Below are positions 1-8,980 of a stretch of DNA of 64,000 nt, one piece after another. The translations under genes and the position numbers were made by a program. The DNA is from Clostridium gasigenes (lineage in GTDB: Bacteria > Bacillota > Clostridia > Clostridiales > Clostridiaceae). Location: positions 62,001 to 126,000 of the forward strand of contig NZ_FNJM01000007.1 in assembly GCF_900104115.1 (NCBI RefSeq). The letters run 5' to 3'. The notes under the pieces were generated by a model. It saw only the letters and a program-made list of their open reading frames with translations, was not told where the DNA came from and ran no database searches. Positions within the stretch are counted from its first letter, which is position 1. The number at the start of each line of letters is the position of its first letter.

Positions 1-1013
1 AAGGATTTAATGAACTTATAGTAGATAATGTAGCATTAATTAGAAGAAGGATTAAAAACCCAGATTTAAAATTTGAAACATTAATAGTAGGAGAAAAAAC
101 TCAAACAGCAGTAGCTATAACTTATATTAAAGGAATTGCACCACAGGAAATAATAAAACAAGTAAAAGAAACAATTAAAAATTTAGATATAAGATTTATA
201 TTGGATACAAACTATATAGAAGCAAGCCTTAAAAAGCAAGAGAGCTTTTTTGATACTGTAGGATATACAGAAAAACCTGATGAAGTATCTGCAAAATTAT
301 TAGAAGGAAGAGTTGGAGTAATTGTAGATGGAACACCTTTTGTTATTACTGTTCCTTATTTCTTTTTAGAGAACTTCCAGATGCCAGACGATTATTATTT
401 AAATAAACATTATACAAATTTAAATAGAATATTAAGATGGGTGGCATTTTTTATAGCAGCATTTGCACCAGGAATTTACGTAGCGACTATCACGTATCAT
501 TTTTCAATGATACCATCATTATTTATATTTAGACTAGCGGTATCAAGGGCAGGTGTTCCATTTCCAACAGTTTTAGAAGTAATAATAATGATGCTTGCAT
601 TCCAACTAATAAAAGAGGCAGGACTTAGGATGCCAAAACCAATTGGCGGAGCTATGAGTATAGTTGCAGGATTGATTTTAGGTGATGCAGCAGTAGGAGC
701 TGGGCTTGCATCAAGAGTAACAATAATAATTGTTGCAATAAGCACTTTAAGTTATTTCCTAATTCCAAAACTTTATGGAGCAGTATCATTTTGGGCAATG
801 GTACTAGTGATATTTGCAGCGCTTTTTGGGTTGCCAGGTCTTATAGCAGGGCAAATGATTTTATTAACACAAATAGCACAATTAGACTCAGTAGGATATC
901 CTTATCTTTTCCCAGTTGGAAGCATAGAAGAATATAAGTTTAAGGATATAATTCTTAGAGGCCATCTAACAAAAATTTCACAAAATATTATAGGAAGAGG
1001 TAAACGAAAATGA
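1..1013 (+). CDS. gerKA: GerA-family spore germination protein, A subunit (5' end outside window)
   Basis: The frame is already open at base 3, so this is the C-terminal part of a longer gene; an internal TTG at 201 is not the start. The first residues include VALIRRRIKNPDLKFE, typical of the N-terminal cytoplasmic domain of GerA/GerKA proteins. The C-terminal half carries several hydrophobic segments and a conserved run (LRMPKPIGGAMSIVAGLILG) seen in the membrane domain of this family. In Clostridium this subunit forms a germinant receptor in the spore inner membrane with B and C subunits. It overlaps the next gene by four bases (ATGA), so the two are translationally coupled. No B subunit lies downstream; in clostridial gerK loci it is often a separate gene upstream, which cannot be seen here. 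The family is certain; the K suffix is inferred from the A-C arrangement. Confidence 0.9.
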   Translation, partial: GFNELIVDNVALIRRRIKNPDLKFETLIVGEKTQTAVAITYIKGIAPQEIIKQVKETIKNLDIRFILDTNYIEASLKKQESFFDTVGYTEKPDEVSAKLLEGRVGVIVDGTPFVITVPYFFLENFQMPDDYYLNKHYTNLNRILRWVAFFIAAFAPGIYVATITYHFSMIPSLFIFRLAVSRAGVPFPTVLEVIIMMLAFQLIKEAGLRMPKPIGGAMSIVAGLILGDAAVGAGLASRVTIIIVAISTLSYFLIPKLYGAVSFWAMVLVIFAALFGLPGLIAGQMILLTQIAQLDSVGYPYLFPVGSIEEYKFKDIILRGHLTKISQNIIGRGKRK

Positions 1014-2122
1014 AAAAATTAATTAAAGTTTTTATAATACTTCTAATTCCATTAATATTGACTGGCTGTTTTAATTATCAAGATATAAATAAAGTAACAT
1101 TTGCAACAAGTGTTATATTTGATACTGATGATTTTGGAAATGCAGTAGTATACCTTGATTGTATAAAGCCTTACAGGAGCACAAATGAGAGTTCAGATAA
1201 AGGTAGGCGCATAATTTATAAAGGTGTTGGAAAAACAACATTAGAATCAATAAGGGATATAAGTGTAGCATCAAGTTTTAATATTAACTATAGCCAAAGT
1301 AGAGCCTATATATTTACAGAAAAAGCGGCTAGAGGTGGTATAAAAAAATATTTGGATTTAATAAACAATAATCAACAATTTCAAATAAAGCCTAGTATGT
1401 TTGTATATTATGGTAACGTACAAGATTTACTAGAAATAACCTCAGGAGATGAAGAATATTTAGGTTTATATTTAAATGATTTATCTCATAAAAATAAATA
1501 TAACCCAAGGGCCATGGAGGAAAATGTTAATGAATATTTAAATGAGTCATTAATGGGAAGTAATACTAATATACTTGGTGTTATACAAATAAGAAAGGAT
1601 GTTCTTGATAAAAAAGTAGAAATTAATGGTGGAGCCATAATGAAAGATAATGTTTTAATTAAAAGAATTGAGGCGAAAGATAGTTTAAGTTATAACTTCT
1701 TAATTAATGAGGTAAAGGGAGGAACTTTAGAAATGGCTAATCCACAGTCTCGAGATGGGTTCATAACTTTAGAAATTTTAGAAAGCAATACAATAAGTGA
1801 CATAGAATATGATGGTGAAAATATAAAACTAATAAAAGATATAGATATGAGAGTATCTATAGGAGAAGCCCAAGGGAATTTGATATTAGATAAAGATCTT
1901 TTAGATTATATAAAGGATAATAAAGAAGAAGAGATAAAGAGTCGTTTAACTGAAGTATTTGAAAAATATAAAACCGAAGATTTAGATATATTTAATATTG
2001 AGAGATTAATAGAAATAAAATATCCCCATAAAGTAATAGAAAACCCACTTTCTAAAACAAAATTAGACCTAAACATAAATTTAATGATTGATGGAAGTGG
2101 AACAGTTAAAAATAGTTTGTAA
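1010..2122 (+). CDS. gerKC: Germinant receptor lipoprotein, Ger(x)C family
   Basis: A 370-residue exported lipoprotein. A basic N-terminus and hydrophobic stretch end in the lipobox LTGC (Cys20), followed directly by FNYQDIN, the usual start of mature GerC proteins. These proteins are lipidated on the outer face of the spore inner membrane and are needed for receptor function. The length fits full-length GerC (about 370-400 residues). It is the last gene of the gerKA-gerKC operon; a perfect 15-bp hairpin about 100 bases downstream may end the transcript. Confidence 0.92.
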   Translation: MKKLIKVFIILLIPLILTGCFNYQDINKVTFATSVIFDTDDFGNAVVYLDCIKPYRSTNESSDKGRRIIYKGVGKTTLESIRDISVASSFNINYSQSRAYIFTEKAARGGIKKYLDLINNNQQFQIKPSMFVYYGNVQDLLEITSGDEEYLGLYLNDLSHKNKYNPRAMEENVNEYLNESLMGSNTNILGVIQIRKDVLDKKVEINGGAIMKDNVLIKRIEAKDSLSYNFLINEVKGGTLEMANPQSRDGFITLEILESNTISDIEYDGENIKLIKDIDMRVSIGEAQGNLILDKDLLDYIKDNKEEEIKSRLTEVFEKYKTEDLDIFNIERLIEIKYPHKVIENPLSKTKLDLNINLMIDGSGTVKNSL

Positions 2123-2218
2123 ATAGTAAGAATATTTGACTTATTATTATCCTCAGCGTTAAAAAAAAACCCTAATAATAAAAGAGATGGAAAAAAATGT
2201 TGAAATTGAAAGGTAAAT

Positions 2219-2260
2219 AAAGTAATATTAATAAAGGGGTATTAATATTACTTTATATAA
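2219..2260 (+). terminator. Hairpin after gerKC
   Basis: Perfect 15-bp inverted repeat: AAAGTAATATTAATA at 2219-2233 and its complement at 2240-2254, with a six-base loop AAGGGG. The 3' side is AT-rich rather than a pure T-run, so termination is likely but not certain. Confidence 0.5.
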
Positions 2261-2358
2261 ATATATTAAAATATAAATGTTATTAATAAGAAAAGTGGTT
2301 AATAGTTATAGTTAAATGTACTTATACTATTTTGGTTTTTAAAGGTAGGGGATTAATT

Positions 2359-3453
2359 ATGGGAGAAGAGGATTTAAATTATAAAGATATTAAGATGGAA
2401 TTTCAAATGTATCAGCAAGTAACTGAAGGTAAAATTCAACAATTAAGTGAGTCTAATATGAAATTAGAGAAAAGTTTAAATGCACTTTCTAATATTGTTG
2501 AAGTAAGTAATTATGTTAATTCATTTTTAAGTAATGAAAATTTAATTCCGATGATAAATGATATGATAATAGGGATTTTAGGGGTAACACATTGTACTAT
2601 ATATATATTAGAAGATAATGAATTAGTAGTTAAAGCTACTAATGGGGGTAAAGGAACTGCTTGGTTAACAGGGCAATGTAAGAAATATATGAAAGAACAT
2701 CAAACTTTCACAATAAATTCAAATCAGGCAATTATGATATGTAAACAAATTGTTAAGAGTGGAATAGAAATTCATTCTAGAATGGGAGTGCCAATAAAAA
2801 TAAGAGATAAGTTTATAGGATATATAATTTTAGACCATACGCATAACAATTTTTTTAATGGAGATCACGAAATATTTGTGAACGCTATATCTAATCAAAT
2901 AGCAATAGCTATAGAGAATTCAATCCTTTATAGGGAAATTAAAAATGCTGCAAAGGTTGATCCTCTAATAGGCATATATAATAGAAAGACTTTCTTTGAA
3001 ATTATAGAAAATAAAATAAAAGAAGAAAAGGAAGCAAGTAAAAAATATGCAATTATAATGATTGATTTAGATGATTTTAAAACTGTTAATGATACTTTAG
3101 GGCATCAATTTGGTGATACAGTCTTAATAAACACTACAACATTAATTAGAGGGAAATTAAGTTATGGAGATATAATAGCTAGATATGGTGGAGAGGAAAT
3201 TATAATATACATAGATGACGCAGAAGATGAAGATAAGGTGTTTTCTAGAGTAGAGAGAATTAGAAAAGCTGTAGAGTTTAGCATAGTAGAGAGAGAAGGG
3301 ATTACTAAACATATAACTGCTAGTTTTGGGTTGAGCTTCTATCCACAAGATGGTAATAACTTATTAGAAATAATAAACTCAGCAGACAAGCTATTGTATA
3401 AAGCAAAATATGCTGGGAAAAATAAAGTAATAAGTTCACATTTAGAGAGATGA
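2359..3453 (+). CDS. GAF-GGDEF protein, putative diguanylate cyclase
   Basis: A 364-residue soluble protein. The start is set at the ATG at 2359, behind AGGTAGGGG; an earlier in-frame ATG at 2332 has no ribosome site. A short coiled region precedes a GAF-like sensory domain (about residues 50-190), then a GGDEF domain (about 200-360) with the metal-binding stretch MIDLDDFKTVNDTLGH. The signature reads GGEEI (277-281) instead of GGDEF/GGEEF, so the last position is changed. The inhibitory RxxD site five residues upstream is absent (SYGD), so product inhibition at that site is not expected. No membrane segment is visible. It may make c-di-GMP in response to a ligand bound by GAF, or be a degenerate sensor. 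Confidence 0.85.
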   Translation: MGEEDLNYKDIKMEFQMYQQVTEGKIQQLSESNMKLEKSLNALSNIVEVSNYVNSFLSNENLIPMINDMIIGILGVTHCTIYILEDNELVVKATNGGKGTAWLTGQCKKYMKEHQTFTINSNQAIMICKQIVKSGIEIHSRMGVPIKIRDKFIGYIILDHTHNNFFNGDHEIFVNAISNQIAIAIENSILYREIKNAAKVDPLIGIYNRKTFFEIIENKIKEEKEASKKYAIIMIDLDDFKTVNDTLGHQFGDTVLINTTTLIRGKLSYGDIIARYGGEEIIIYIDDAEDEDKVFSRVERIRKAVEFSIVEREGITKHITASFGLSFYPQDGNNLLEIINSADKLLYKAKYAGKNKVISSHLER

Positions 3454-3456
3454 AAC

Positions 3457-3596
3457 AAAATAGCAAGTCAAATATTATAGGATATTTTGCATCAAGGAAG
3501 GAGACAGAACCCATTGATATGTACTATCAGCGGGTTCTGCTTACAAAGTATGATGCGAAATAGGCTAGCATACTGACTTGTTATTTATTTTTAGCT
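3457..3596. repeat. Palindromic repeat copy with a nested central hairpin
   Basis: Outer arms TAGCAAGTCA (about 3461-3470) and TGACTTGTTATTTATTT (3574-3590) match the window-wide palindromic family. This copy is the longest, because it contains two further nested inverted repeats. The middle pair is ATTTTGCATCA against TGATGCGAAAT (one G-T pair), ending at 3494 and starting at 3551. The inner pair is CAGAACCC (3505-3512) against GGGTTCTG (3532-3539), with TTGATA/TATCA pairing possible inside the loop. It fills most of the 314-base gap between the GGDEF gene and tyrS. No T-box or other known leader was recognised. Confidence 0.75.
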
Positions 3597-3767
3597 TCTT
3601 TAGATAGATAAAGAACATTATTAAGTAGAGATAATAGGTAAAAAAAGTTGATAATTTCCCATAATATAGCTATACTATAGTATGTATATAATCTTTTGAA
3701 AATAGTAATTCAGTATACTGATATATTATTTTAGAAAAGATGAGTAAATATAGTAGGAGGTATGAAA

Positions 3768-4988
3768 ATGGCTAATGTTTTAGATGAGTTATTAGATCGT
3801 GGCTACATAAAGCAATTTACTCATGAAGATGAGACAAGAGAATTGCTTGAAAGGGAGAAAATAACTTTTTATATAGGCTTTGACCCAACAGCAGACAGCT
3901 TACATGTTGGTCACTTTATTGCAATGATGTTTATGGCACATATGCAAAGAGCAGGACATAGACCAATAGCACTACTTGGTGGTGGAACTGCAATGGTAGG
4001 AGATCCAAGCGGTAAAACTGATATGAGACAAATGTTAACTAAGGAACAAATTCAACATAACGTTGATTCTATAAAAACACAAATGGAGAAATTTATAGAT
4101 TTCTCAGATGATAAAGCTTTAATAGTAAACAATGCAGATTGGTTACTTGATCTTAACTATGTAGATTTCTTAAGAGAAGTAGGTTCACATTTTTCAGTAA
4201 ACAGAATGCTTTCAGCAGATTGTTTCAAACAAAGATTAGAAAAGGGACTTTCATTCTTAGAATTTAATTATATGTTAATGCAAGGCTATGATTTTTATGT
4301 TTTAAACCAAAAGTATGACTGTAAAATGCAATTAGGCGGAGATGATCAATGGTCAAACATGATTGCAGGTGTTGAACTTGTACGTAGAAAAGCAAGAAAA
4401 GATTCATTTGCAATGACTTGTACATTGTTAACAAACAGTCAAGGACAAAAAATGGGTAAAACTGTAGGGGGAGCTTTATGGCTTGATCCAAAGAAGAAAT
4501 CACCATTTGATTTCTACCAATACTGGAGAAATGTTGATGATGCAGATGTGGAAAAATGTTTAAGTTTATTAACATTCCTGCCAATGGATGAAGTTAGAAG
4601 ATTAGCAGCACTTGAAGGCTCTGAAATTAACCATGCAAAAACAGTACTTGCATTTGAAGTAACTAAACTAGTACATGGCGAAGAAGAGGCAACAAAGGCT
4701 AAAACAGCAGCTGAGGCACTGTTCCAAGGTGGAGCAGATATGAGTGATGTTCCAACTGTTACTATTTCAAAAGAAAAGATAGGAACATCAATTTTAGATA
4801 TTATGACAGAAACAAAGATAATACCATCTAAAAGTGAAGGTAGAAGACTTATTCAGCAAGGTGGATTATCACTAAATGGAGAAAAAATTACTGATATAAA
4901 AAGAGAACTTTTAGAATCAGATTTAGAAAGTGGATCAGCTCTTCTTAAAAGAGGAAAGAAAAACTACAACAAAATAGTAGTAGAATAA
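3768..4988 (+). CDS. tyrS: Tyrosyl-tRNA synthetase
   Basis: A 406-residue class I aminoacyl-tRNA synthetase that charges tRNA-Tyr. It shows the HIGH-type motif HVGH (46-49), the KMSKS-type motif KMGKT (228-232), and a C-terminal S4-like RNA-binding region containing [17 protein letters not shown]. Of two nearby ATGs (3762 and 3768) the second is chosen, because AGGAGG at 3755-3760 is seven bases from it and only one base from the first. No T-box leader is present upstream, although many clostridial tyrS genes have one. A strong terminator follows. A decayed copy of its codons for about residues 282-326 survives at 6312-6446. Confidence 0.97.
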   Translation: MANVLDELLDRGYIKQFTHEDETRELLEREKITFYIGFDPTADSLHVGHFIAMMFMAHMQRAGHRPIALLGGGTAMVGDPSGKTDMRQMLTKEQIQHNVDSIKTQMEKFIDFSDDKALIVNNADWLLDLNYVDFLREVGSHFSVNRMLSADCFKQRLEKGLSFLEFNYMLMQGYDFYVLNQKYDCKMQLGGDDQWSNMIAGVELVRRKARKDSFAMTCTLLTNSQGQKMGKTVGGALWLDPKKKSPFDFYQYWRNVDDADVEKCLSLLTFLPMDEVRRLAALEGSEINHAKTVLAFEVTKLVHGEEEATKAKTAAEALFQGGADMSDVPTVTISKEKIGTSILDIMTETKIIPSKSEGRRLIQQGGLSLNGEKITDIKRELLESDLESGSALLKRGKKNYNKIVVE

Positions 4989-4996
4989 TATAAAAT

Positions 4997-5046
4997 AAAA
5001 AAAGATTTCCTAGGAATTTAGTTCCTAGGAAATCTTTTTTTATTTT
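4997..5046. terminator. Terminator after tyrS
   Basis: Long stem in which AAAGATTTCCTAGGAA pairs with TTCCTAGGAAATCTTT around a five-base loop, followed by a T-run. The A-run on the other side makes it usable in both directions, including for the converging lipoprotein gene. Confidence 0.9.
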
Positions 5047-5108
5047 GAAAGCATGTATGAGGTGTTTTACTATTAGTCTATATAGATATTTTTATATAAT
5101 AAACAGGA

Positions 5109-6185
5109 TTAAGGAGTATATACATAGCTTACATCATAAACAACGTTATTTTTAAATTTAATTAAACAAAGATTAGGTCTATAATCGCCATTAATGTGGG
5201 ATTTTATATAGGATTCAAATCTATCATAGGGAACTGGTACTGTAATAGTTCCATTGGATGATGAATTTGGATAAATATGAAATTCTGCAAGATTAAATGT
5301 TGAATTTTGGCTTACTTCGTAGGTTATTTGTGTATGAACGTTATCTCTTATATAATAACTATCAGGTACGAATTTTGAACCATCATCATTTGTACCAACC
5401 TTACTATTATTATCTTTTATTGCTCCTTCAAGAGCAGCATTACCCCTTAAAAATTCAACTAAATCTACATCTATATAAGTTTTTCCATTAGATTTATAAA
5501 TATTTTTAACATAGCAATGTTCTTCATCAACTACAGATGGAATTACCGGTGCCACTACAGGTGGAACAACAGCTGAAACTATAGGTGGAACCACAGTTAA
5601 GGTAGCGTTAAATTGTCTACTATACTCTTTATTTGTGCCTAGATATGAGAAGGTGCCAGCAGTAGAAGTATTAATAACAGAATTATTCCAAGTAACAGGT
5701 ATACTAACATTTTCATTATTTATTTTTGTTGATAATTCTGAAGGAAGTGTATAAGATTCACCTTCATATAAACTTTTATCTATACTAGTTATTTCAAATT
5801 TAGATTTAATATTATCTGAAATAATTTTCATATTATCTATATCAGTATTATTATTAAGTGCAAGTTGCACAAAATAAAGAGCATCATCAAACCTAGTAAG
5901 CTCTAAATATTTATCTTTTATTTGTAGATAAATATCTTTATTTACTTTATCTATTGATGTTGCTTTTTCATAGGTTAATTTAGCATTTGCAAAATCATTA
6001 TCATTTAAATAGCTATTACCTTTTTCAAGAGTTACTTTAACTTCATTTTCTTCAACTTTTATATCCTCAGTAACATTTGGTGATAGGATAGTTTCTTTAT
6101 CTATTTTACTACAGGAAACAAATGTTGAAATTAATAATAATGACAGAAATATTGTTGATTTTTTTGCTTTGAATTGTTTAACCAT
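5109..6185 (-). CDS. Lipoprotein with TPR-like and Ig-like N-terminus (copy A)
   Basis: A 358-residue secreted lipoprotein with lipobox FVSC (Cys25). Residues about 45-125 form helical TPR-like repeats (NSYLNDNDFANAKLTYEKA). Residues about 130-200 look like a bacterial Ig-like domain (SLYEGESYTLPSELSTKIN, VPVTWNN, AGTFSY). After a Val/Pro-rich linker comes a C-terminal domain with GKTYIDVDLVEFLRGNAA and VPDSYYI, resembling a small domain common in secreted Firmicute proteins; its function is not known to me. The first 200 residues are almost identical to the neighbouring lipoprotein at 6467-7474, while the C-terminal domains are unrelated. A start ATG lies eight or nine bases after AAAGGAG. 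It is downstream of, and probably functionally tied to, the two-component system at 7531-9664. Confidence 0.8.
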   Translation of the reverse strand: MVKQFKAKKSTIFLSLLLISTFVSCSKIDKETILSPNVTEDIKVEENEVKVTLEKGNSYLNDNDFANAKLTYEKATSIDKVNKDIYLQIKDKYLELTRFDDALYFVQLALNNNTDIDNMKIISDNIKSKFEITSIDKSLYEGESYTLPSELSTKINNENVSIPVTWNNSVINTSTAGTFSYLGTNKEYSRQFNATLTVVPPIVSAVVPPVVAPVIPSVVDEEHCYVKNIYKSNGKTYIDVDLVEFLRGNAALEGAIKDNNSKVGTNDDGSKFVPDSYYIRDNVHTQITYEVSQNSTFNLAEFHIYPNSSSNGTITVPVPYDRFESYIKSHINGDYRPNLCLIKFKNNVVYDVSYVYTP

Positions 6186-6242
6186 AAAAATTCACTCCTT
6201 TCTTTCTATATTTTTAATATATGAGAAAGAAATTTCTAAGTA

Positions 6243-6307
6243 TCATAGAGTTGTTTCCAAGTTGTTTCTGCAATAAGGAATTTTAATTTCAATAGTAATT
6301 AACTCAC
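6243..6307 (-). pseudogene. Remnant of the histidine kinase 3' end
   Basis: This 65-base stretch repeats the last codons and stop of the kinase gene at 7531-8976 (compare 7531-7595) with only a few differences. It sits upstream of lipoprotein copy A just as the real kinase end sits upstream of copy B. It has no start and is too short to work. It stops abruptly at the junction with a tyrS fragment, marking one edge of a tandem duplication. Confidence 0.85.
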
Positions 6308-6311
6308 AATA

Positions 6312-6446
6312 TTTGAAGGTTCAGAAATTAACCATACAAAAACAGTACTTGCATTTGAAGTAACTAAACTTGTACATGATGAAGAAGAGGCAACAAATGC
6401 TGAAACAGCGTCTGAGGCTCTCTTCCAAGGTTGAGAAGATATGAGT
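6312..6446 (+). pseudogene. Internal fragment of tyrS
   Basis: About 135 bases match tyrS 4611-4745 at roughly 89% identity by eye, including the codons for EINH and [13 protein letters not shown]. An in-frame TGA has appeared near the end (GGT TGA GAA where tyrS has GGT GGA GCA). There is no start codon or ribosome site. The fragment directly follows the kinase remnant at 6307 and stops 20 bases before the end of lipoprotein copy B. It is the second footprint of the tandem duplication. Confidence 0.9.
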
Positions 6447-6466
6447 CTACCTAAAATTTTAATTGA

Positions 6467-7474
6467 TTATTTCATATAATTATTAACTAAATAATTGCAT
6501 CTGTCCTCGGTTAAGTCTCCTAATGTACAAGAATACGCAACTTTATATTGAGATCCGCCCTCAAATTTTTTAGCAGATTCCTTAGCTTTAGGATCTTTGT
6601 CATTAATCCACTTAATTTGTTCATTTTTCAACTTTTCAAAATCTTCAGTTGACATTTGTTCTTTTAGAACGCTATATATTTCATTAAGAAGATTGTCCCA
6701 CCTTAAATACTCTTCACTAGCTCCAAAGTATTGATCAAGTGTTGTTCCAGCAAAAGAAGCTGTTAAGTCAGACATACTAGCCTTTACTTGGCCTATTTTT
6801 TCTATATATATATCCTTCTTATTTTCAACTGGTTTTGTAGCTTGAACTAGATCAGTAGAGGAAACCTTACTAGTTGGAAGTACTGTTAAGATAGCCGTAA
6901 ATTGTCTACTATACTCTTTATTTGTTCCTGTATATGAGAAGGTACCGGCAGTAGACGTATTGATAACAGAATTATTCCAAGTAACAGGTATACTAATAGT
7001 TTCATTATTTATTTTTGTTGATAATTCTGAAGGAAGTGTATAAGATTCACCTTCATATAAACTTTTATCGATGCTAGTTATTTCAAATTTAGATTTAATA
7101 TTATCTGAAATAATTTTCATATTATCTATATCAGTATTATTATTAAGTGCAAGTTGTACAAAATAAAGAGCATCATCAAACCTATTAATCTCTAGATACT
7201 TATCTTTTATTTCTAAATAAATATCTTTATTTACTTTATCTATTGATATTGCTTTTTCATAGGTTAATTTAGCGTTTGCGAAATCATTATCATTTAAATA
7301 GCTATTACCTTTTTCAAGAGTTACTTTAACTTCATTTTCTTCAACTTTTATATCCTCAGTAACGTTTGGTGATAGGATAGTTTCTTTATCTATTTTACTA
7401 CAGGAAACAAATGTTGAAATTAATAATAATGACAGAAATATTGATAAGTTTTTTGTCTTGAATTTTTTATTCAT
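6467..7474 (-). CDS. Lipoprotein with TPR-like and Ig-like N-terminus and LprI-type C-terminus (copy B)
   Basis: A 335-residue lipoprotein with lipobox FVSC (Cys25), started at the ATG eight bases after AAGGAG; an upstream GTG overlaps the ribosome site. The TPR-like and Ig-like regions match copy A almost residue for residue up to about residue 200. The C-terminal domain (about 245-335) contains LKNEQIKWINDKDPKAKESA, GGSQYKVAYSCTLGDLTEDR and a final LVNNYM. This is the pattern of the LprI/DUF1311 family, which includes lysozyme inhibitors. It starts 57 bases after the kinase stop codon and may be read from the same transcript. A pyrimidine-rich TTTCTTTCT upstream can pair with the AGAAAGAAA just before the ribosome site, which could dampen translation. 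An envelope-stress or lysozyme-defence role is inferred from the LprI domain only. Confidence 0.8.
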   Translation of the reverse strand: MNKKFKTKNLSIFLSLLLISTFVSCSKIDKETILSPNVTEDIKVEENEVKVTLEKGNSYLNDNDFANAKLTYEKAISIDKVNKDIYLEIKDKYLEINRFDDALYFVQLALNNNTDIDNMKIISDNIKSKFEITSIDKSLYEGESYTLPSELSTKINNETISIPVTWNNSVINTSTAGTFSYTGTNKEYSRQFTAILTVLPTSKVSSTDLVQATKPVENKKDIYIEKIGQVKASMSDLTASFAGTTLDQYFGASEEYLRWDNLLNEIYSVLKEQMSTEDFEKLKNEQIKWINDKDPKAKESAKKFEGGSQYKVAYSCTLGDLTEDRCNYLVNNYMK

Positions 7475-7530
7475 AAAATTCACTCCTTTCTTTCTATGTT
7501 TTTAGTATATAAGAAAGAAATTTCTAAGTA

Positions 7531-8976
7531 TCATAGAGTTATTTCCAAGTTGTTTCTGGAATAAGGAATTTTTATTTCAACAGTAATTAACTCACCGTTT
7601 GTTATATTTATTTCTCCATTGTGCTCTTTTATAATTTCATTACATAAATATAAGCCGAGTCCAAGGCTTTGATTTTCTTTAGAATCATTTATTTTTACAA
7701 AGGGTTCAAATATTGAATTATAAATATTAGCTGGAATAGGATTAGATTCATTTTCGATATATATATAATAATAATTTAATTCACATATACTATTAACCTT
7801 AATAGTATTACCTGTAGTATATTTTATTGCGTTATCAATTATATTAATTAGTAATTCGCGGAGTTTGTTTACTTGTCCAAATAGTAGTCCTGGCTTAGTA
7901 GATATATTAATGGTTAAGCTGTATTTGTTCGCTTTAATTTTCATGTCATCACAAACTTGTTTAATTAAAGATTCTATATTAATTTCCACTTTATTTTCTT
8001 TAATGGTAGAAAGTCCTTTAGATACTTCCATTAAATCTAATATTAATAAATTAAGACGTTCACTTTCAGAATGAATTCTTTCAATAGCTCTTTGTTTAAA
8101 ATCTTCATCATCTGAAATATTATCTTTAATCATTTCAGCATAACCTGTAATTGTAGTTAGTGGAGTTTTTATTTCGTGGGTTACATTATCAAAAAATAGC
8201 TTTCTACTTTTCTCGAGTGTATAAACTTTATCTTTTTCAGCTTCGATAGTATTAATTTGCTCTGATATTTTATCTTTCATTTTAATAAATTCATTTGATA
8301 ATATTGATACTTCATCTTTTCCTTTTGATGAAATAGGAATATTATAATTACCATTACTAATTTCTTTAACAGCTTCTGTTAATGCTGAAATAGGTTTAGT
8401 TATATTATTAGTCATAAAATATGATAGTAGAAACATAATGAAAAATATAATAAGTTCTATACCGGTTATAAAATTAATAGTACTTGTATAATCTAAATAT
8501 GTTTCATTATAATCCTTTGCAATATTCAATATTGCAAGATATCTTCCATTAATATAAATTGGATAAGATACTATGCTAGTAATACCACTTTTAGTATATT
8601 TTATAGTTGAAGTAGCTTGGCCAGTTTTAGAAGATGTAATACCTTTAGCAATTTCTTCAGAAAATCCAGTTATATTTGTAGAAATCATGTTACCATTAAT
8701 AGCATTTAGCTGAGCCATACATTCGTAATTTAAAGATATGTATTTTATTAAATAATCTGATTCTCTAGATAAAAGATCTTCTTTAGTTAAAGAGTCGTTA
8801 AGTGTTAATCTATATTTTACTGCTTCACGAGTACTGTTCATTATCTCTTTCAAGGAGTTATTTATAGTAATTTCCATGTTTGTAGTTAGTACATTTTTAA
8901 TTGATATATTAAGTATTATTCCAAGTATTATTAATATAGATGTAATTGCTAGGGTAAGTTTAAACTTTATCTTCAT
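7531..8976 (-). CDS. Membrane sensor histidine kinase
   Basis: A 481-residue kinase. Membrane segments at about 7-30 and 166-189 flank an extracellular sensor of about 135 residues. A HAMP region (190-240), a HisKA domain with phospho-acceptor His267 (NVTHEIKTPLTT) and an ATPase domain with the N-box IIDNAIKYT and G-box LGLGLYL follow. It begins five bases after the response regulator stop, behind GAGGTGAT, so the two are co-transcribed. It lies directly upstream of the lipoprotein genes, which may be targets or accessory sensors. The signal is unknown. Confidence 0.95.
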   Translation of the reverse strand: MKIKFKLTLAITSILIILGIILNISIKNVLTTNMEITINNSLKEIMNSTREAVKYRLTLNDSLTKEDLLSRESDYLIKYISLNYECMAQLNAINGNMISTNITGFSEEIAKGITSSKTGQATSTIKYTKSGITSIVSYPIYINGRYLAILNIAKDYNETYLDYTSTINFITGIELIIFFIMFLLSYFMTNNITKPISALTEAVKEISNGNYNIPISSKGKDEVSILSNEFIKMKDKISEQINTIEAEKDKVYTLEKSRKLFFDNVTHEIKTPLTTITGYAEMIKDNISDDEDFKQRAIERIHSESERLNLLILDLMEVSKGLSTIKENKVEINIESLIKQVCDDMKIKANKYSLTINISTKPGLLFGQVNKLRELLINIIDNAIKYTTGNTIKVNSICELNYYYIYIENESNPIPANIYNSIFEPFVKINDSKENQSLGLGLYLCNEIIKEHNGEINITNGELITVEIKIPYSRNNLEITL

Positions 8977-8980
8977 AATA

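Noticed and set aside
2332..2358. Upstream ATG as start of the GGDEF gene
   Set aside because: No ribosome site before it; AGGTAGGGG lies after it and fits the ATG at 2359.
3454..3767. T-box leader for tyrS
   Set aside because: No AGGGTGGNACCGCG-like T-box sequence, specifier loop or terminator is present; the structure there is the palindromic repeat.
7865..8074. Plus-strand frame opposite the kinase gene
   Set aside because: It is an antisense shadow of the kinase with no ribosome site or protein-like features.
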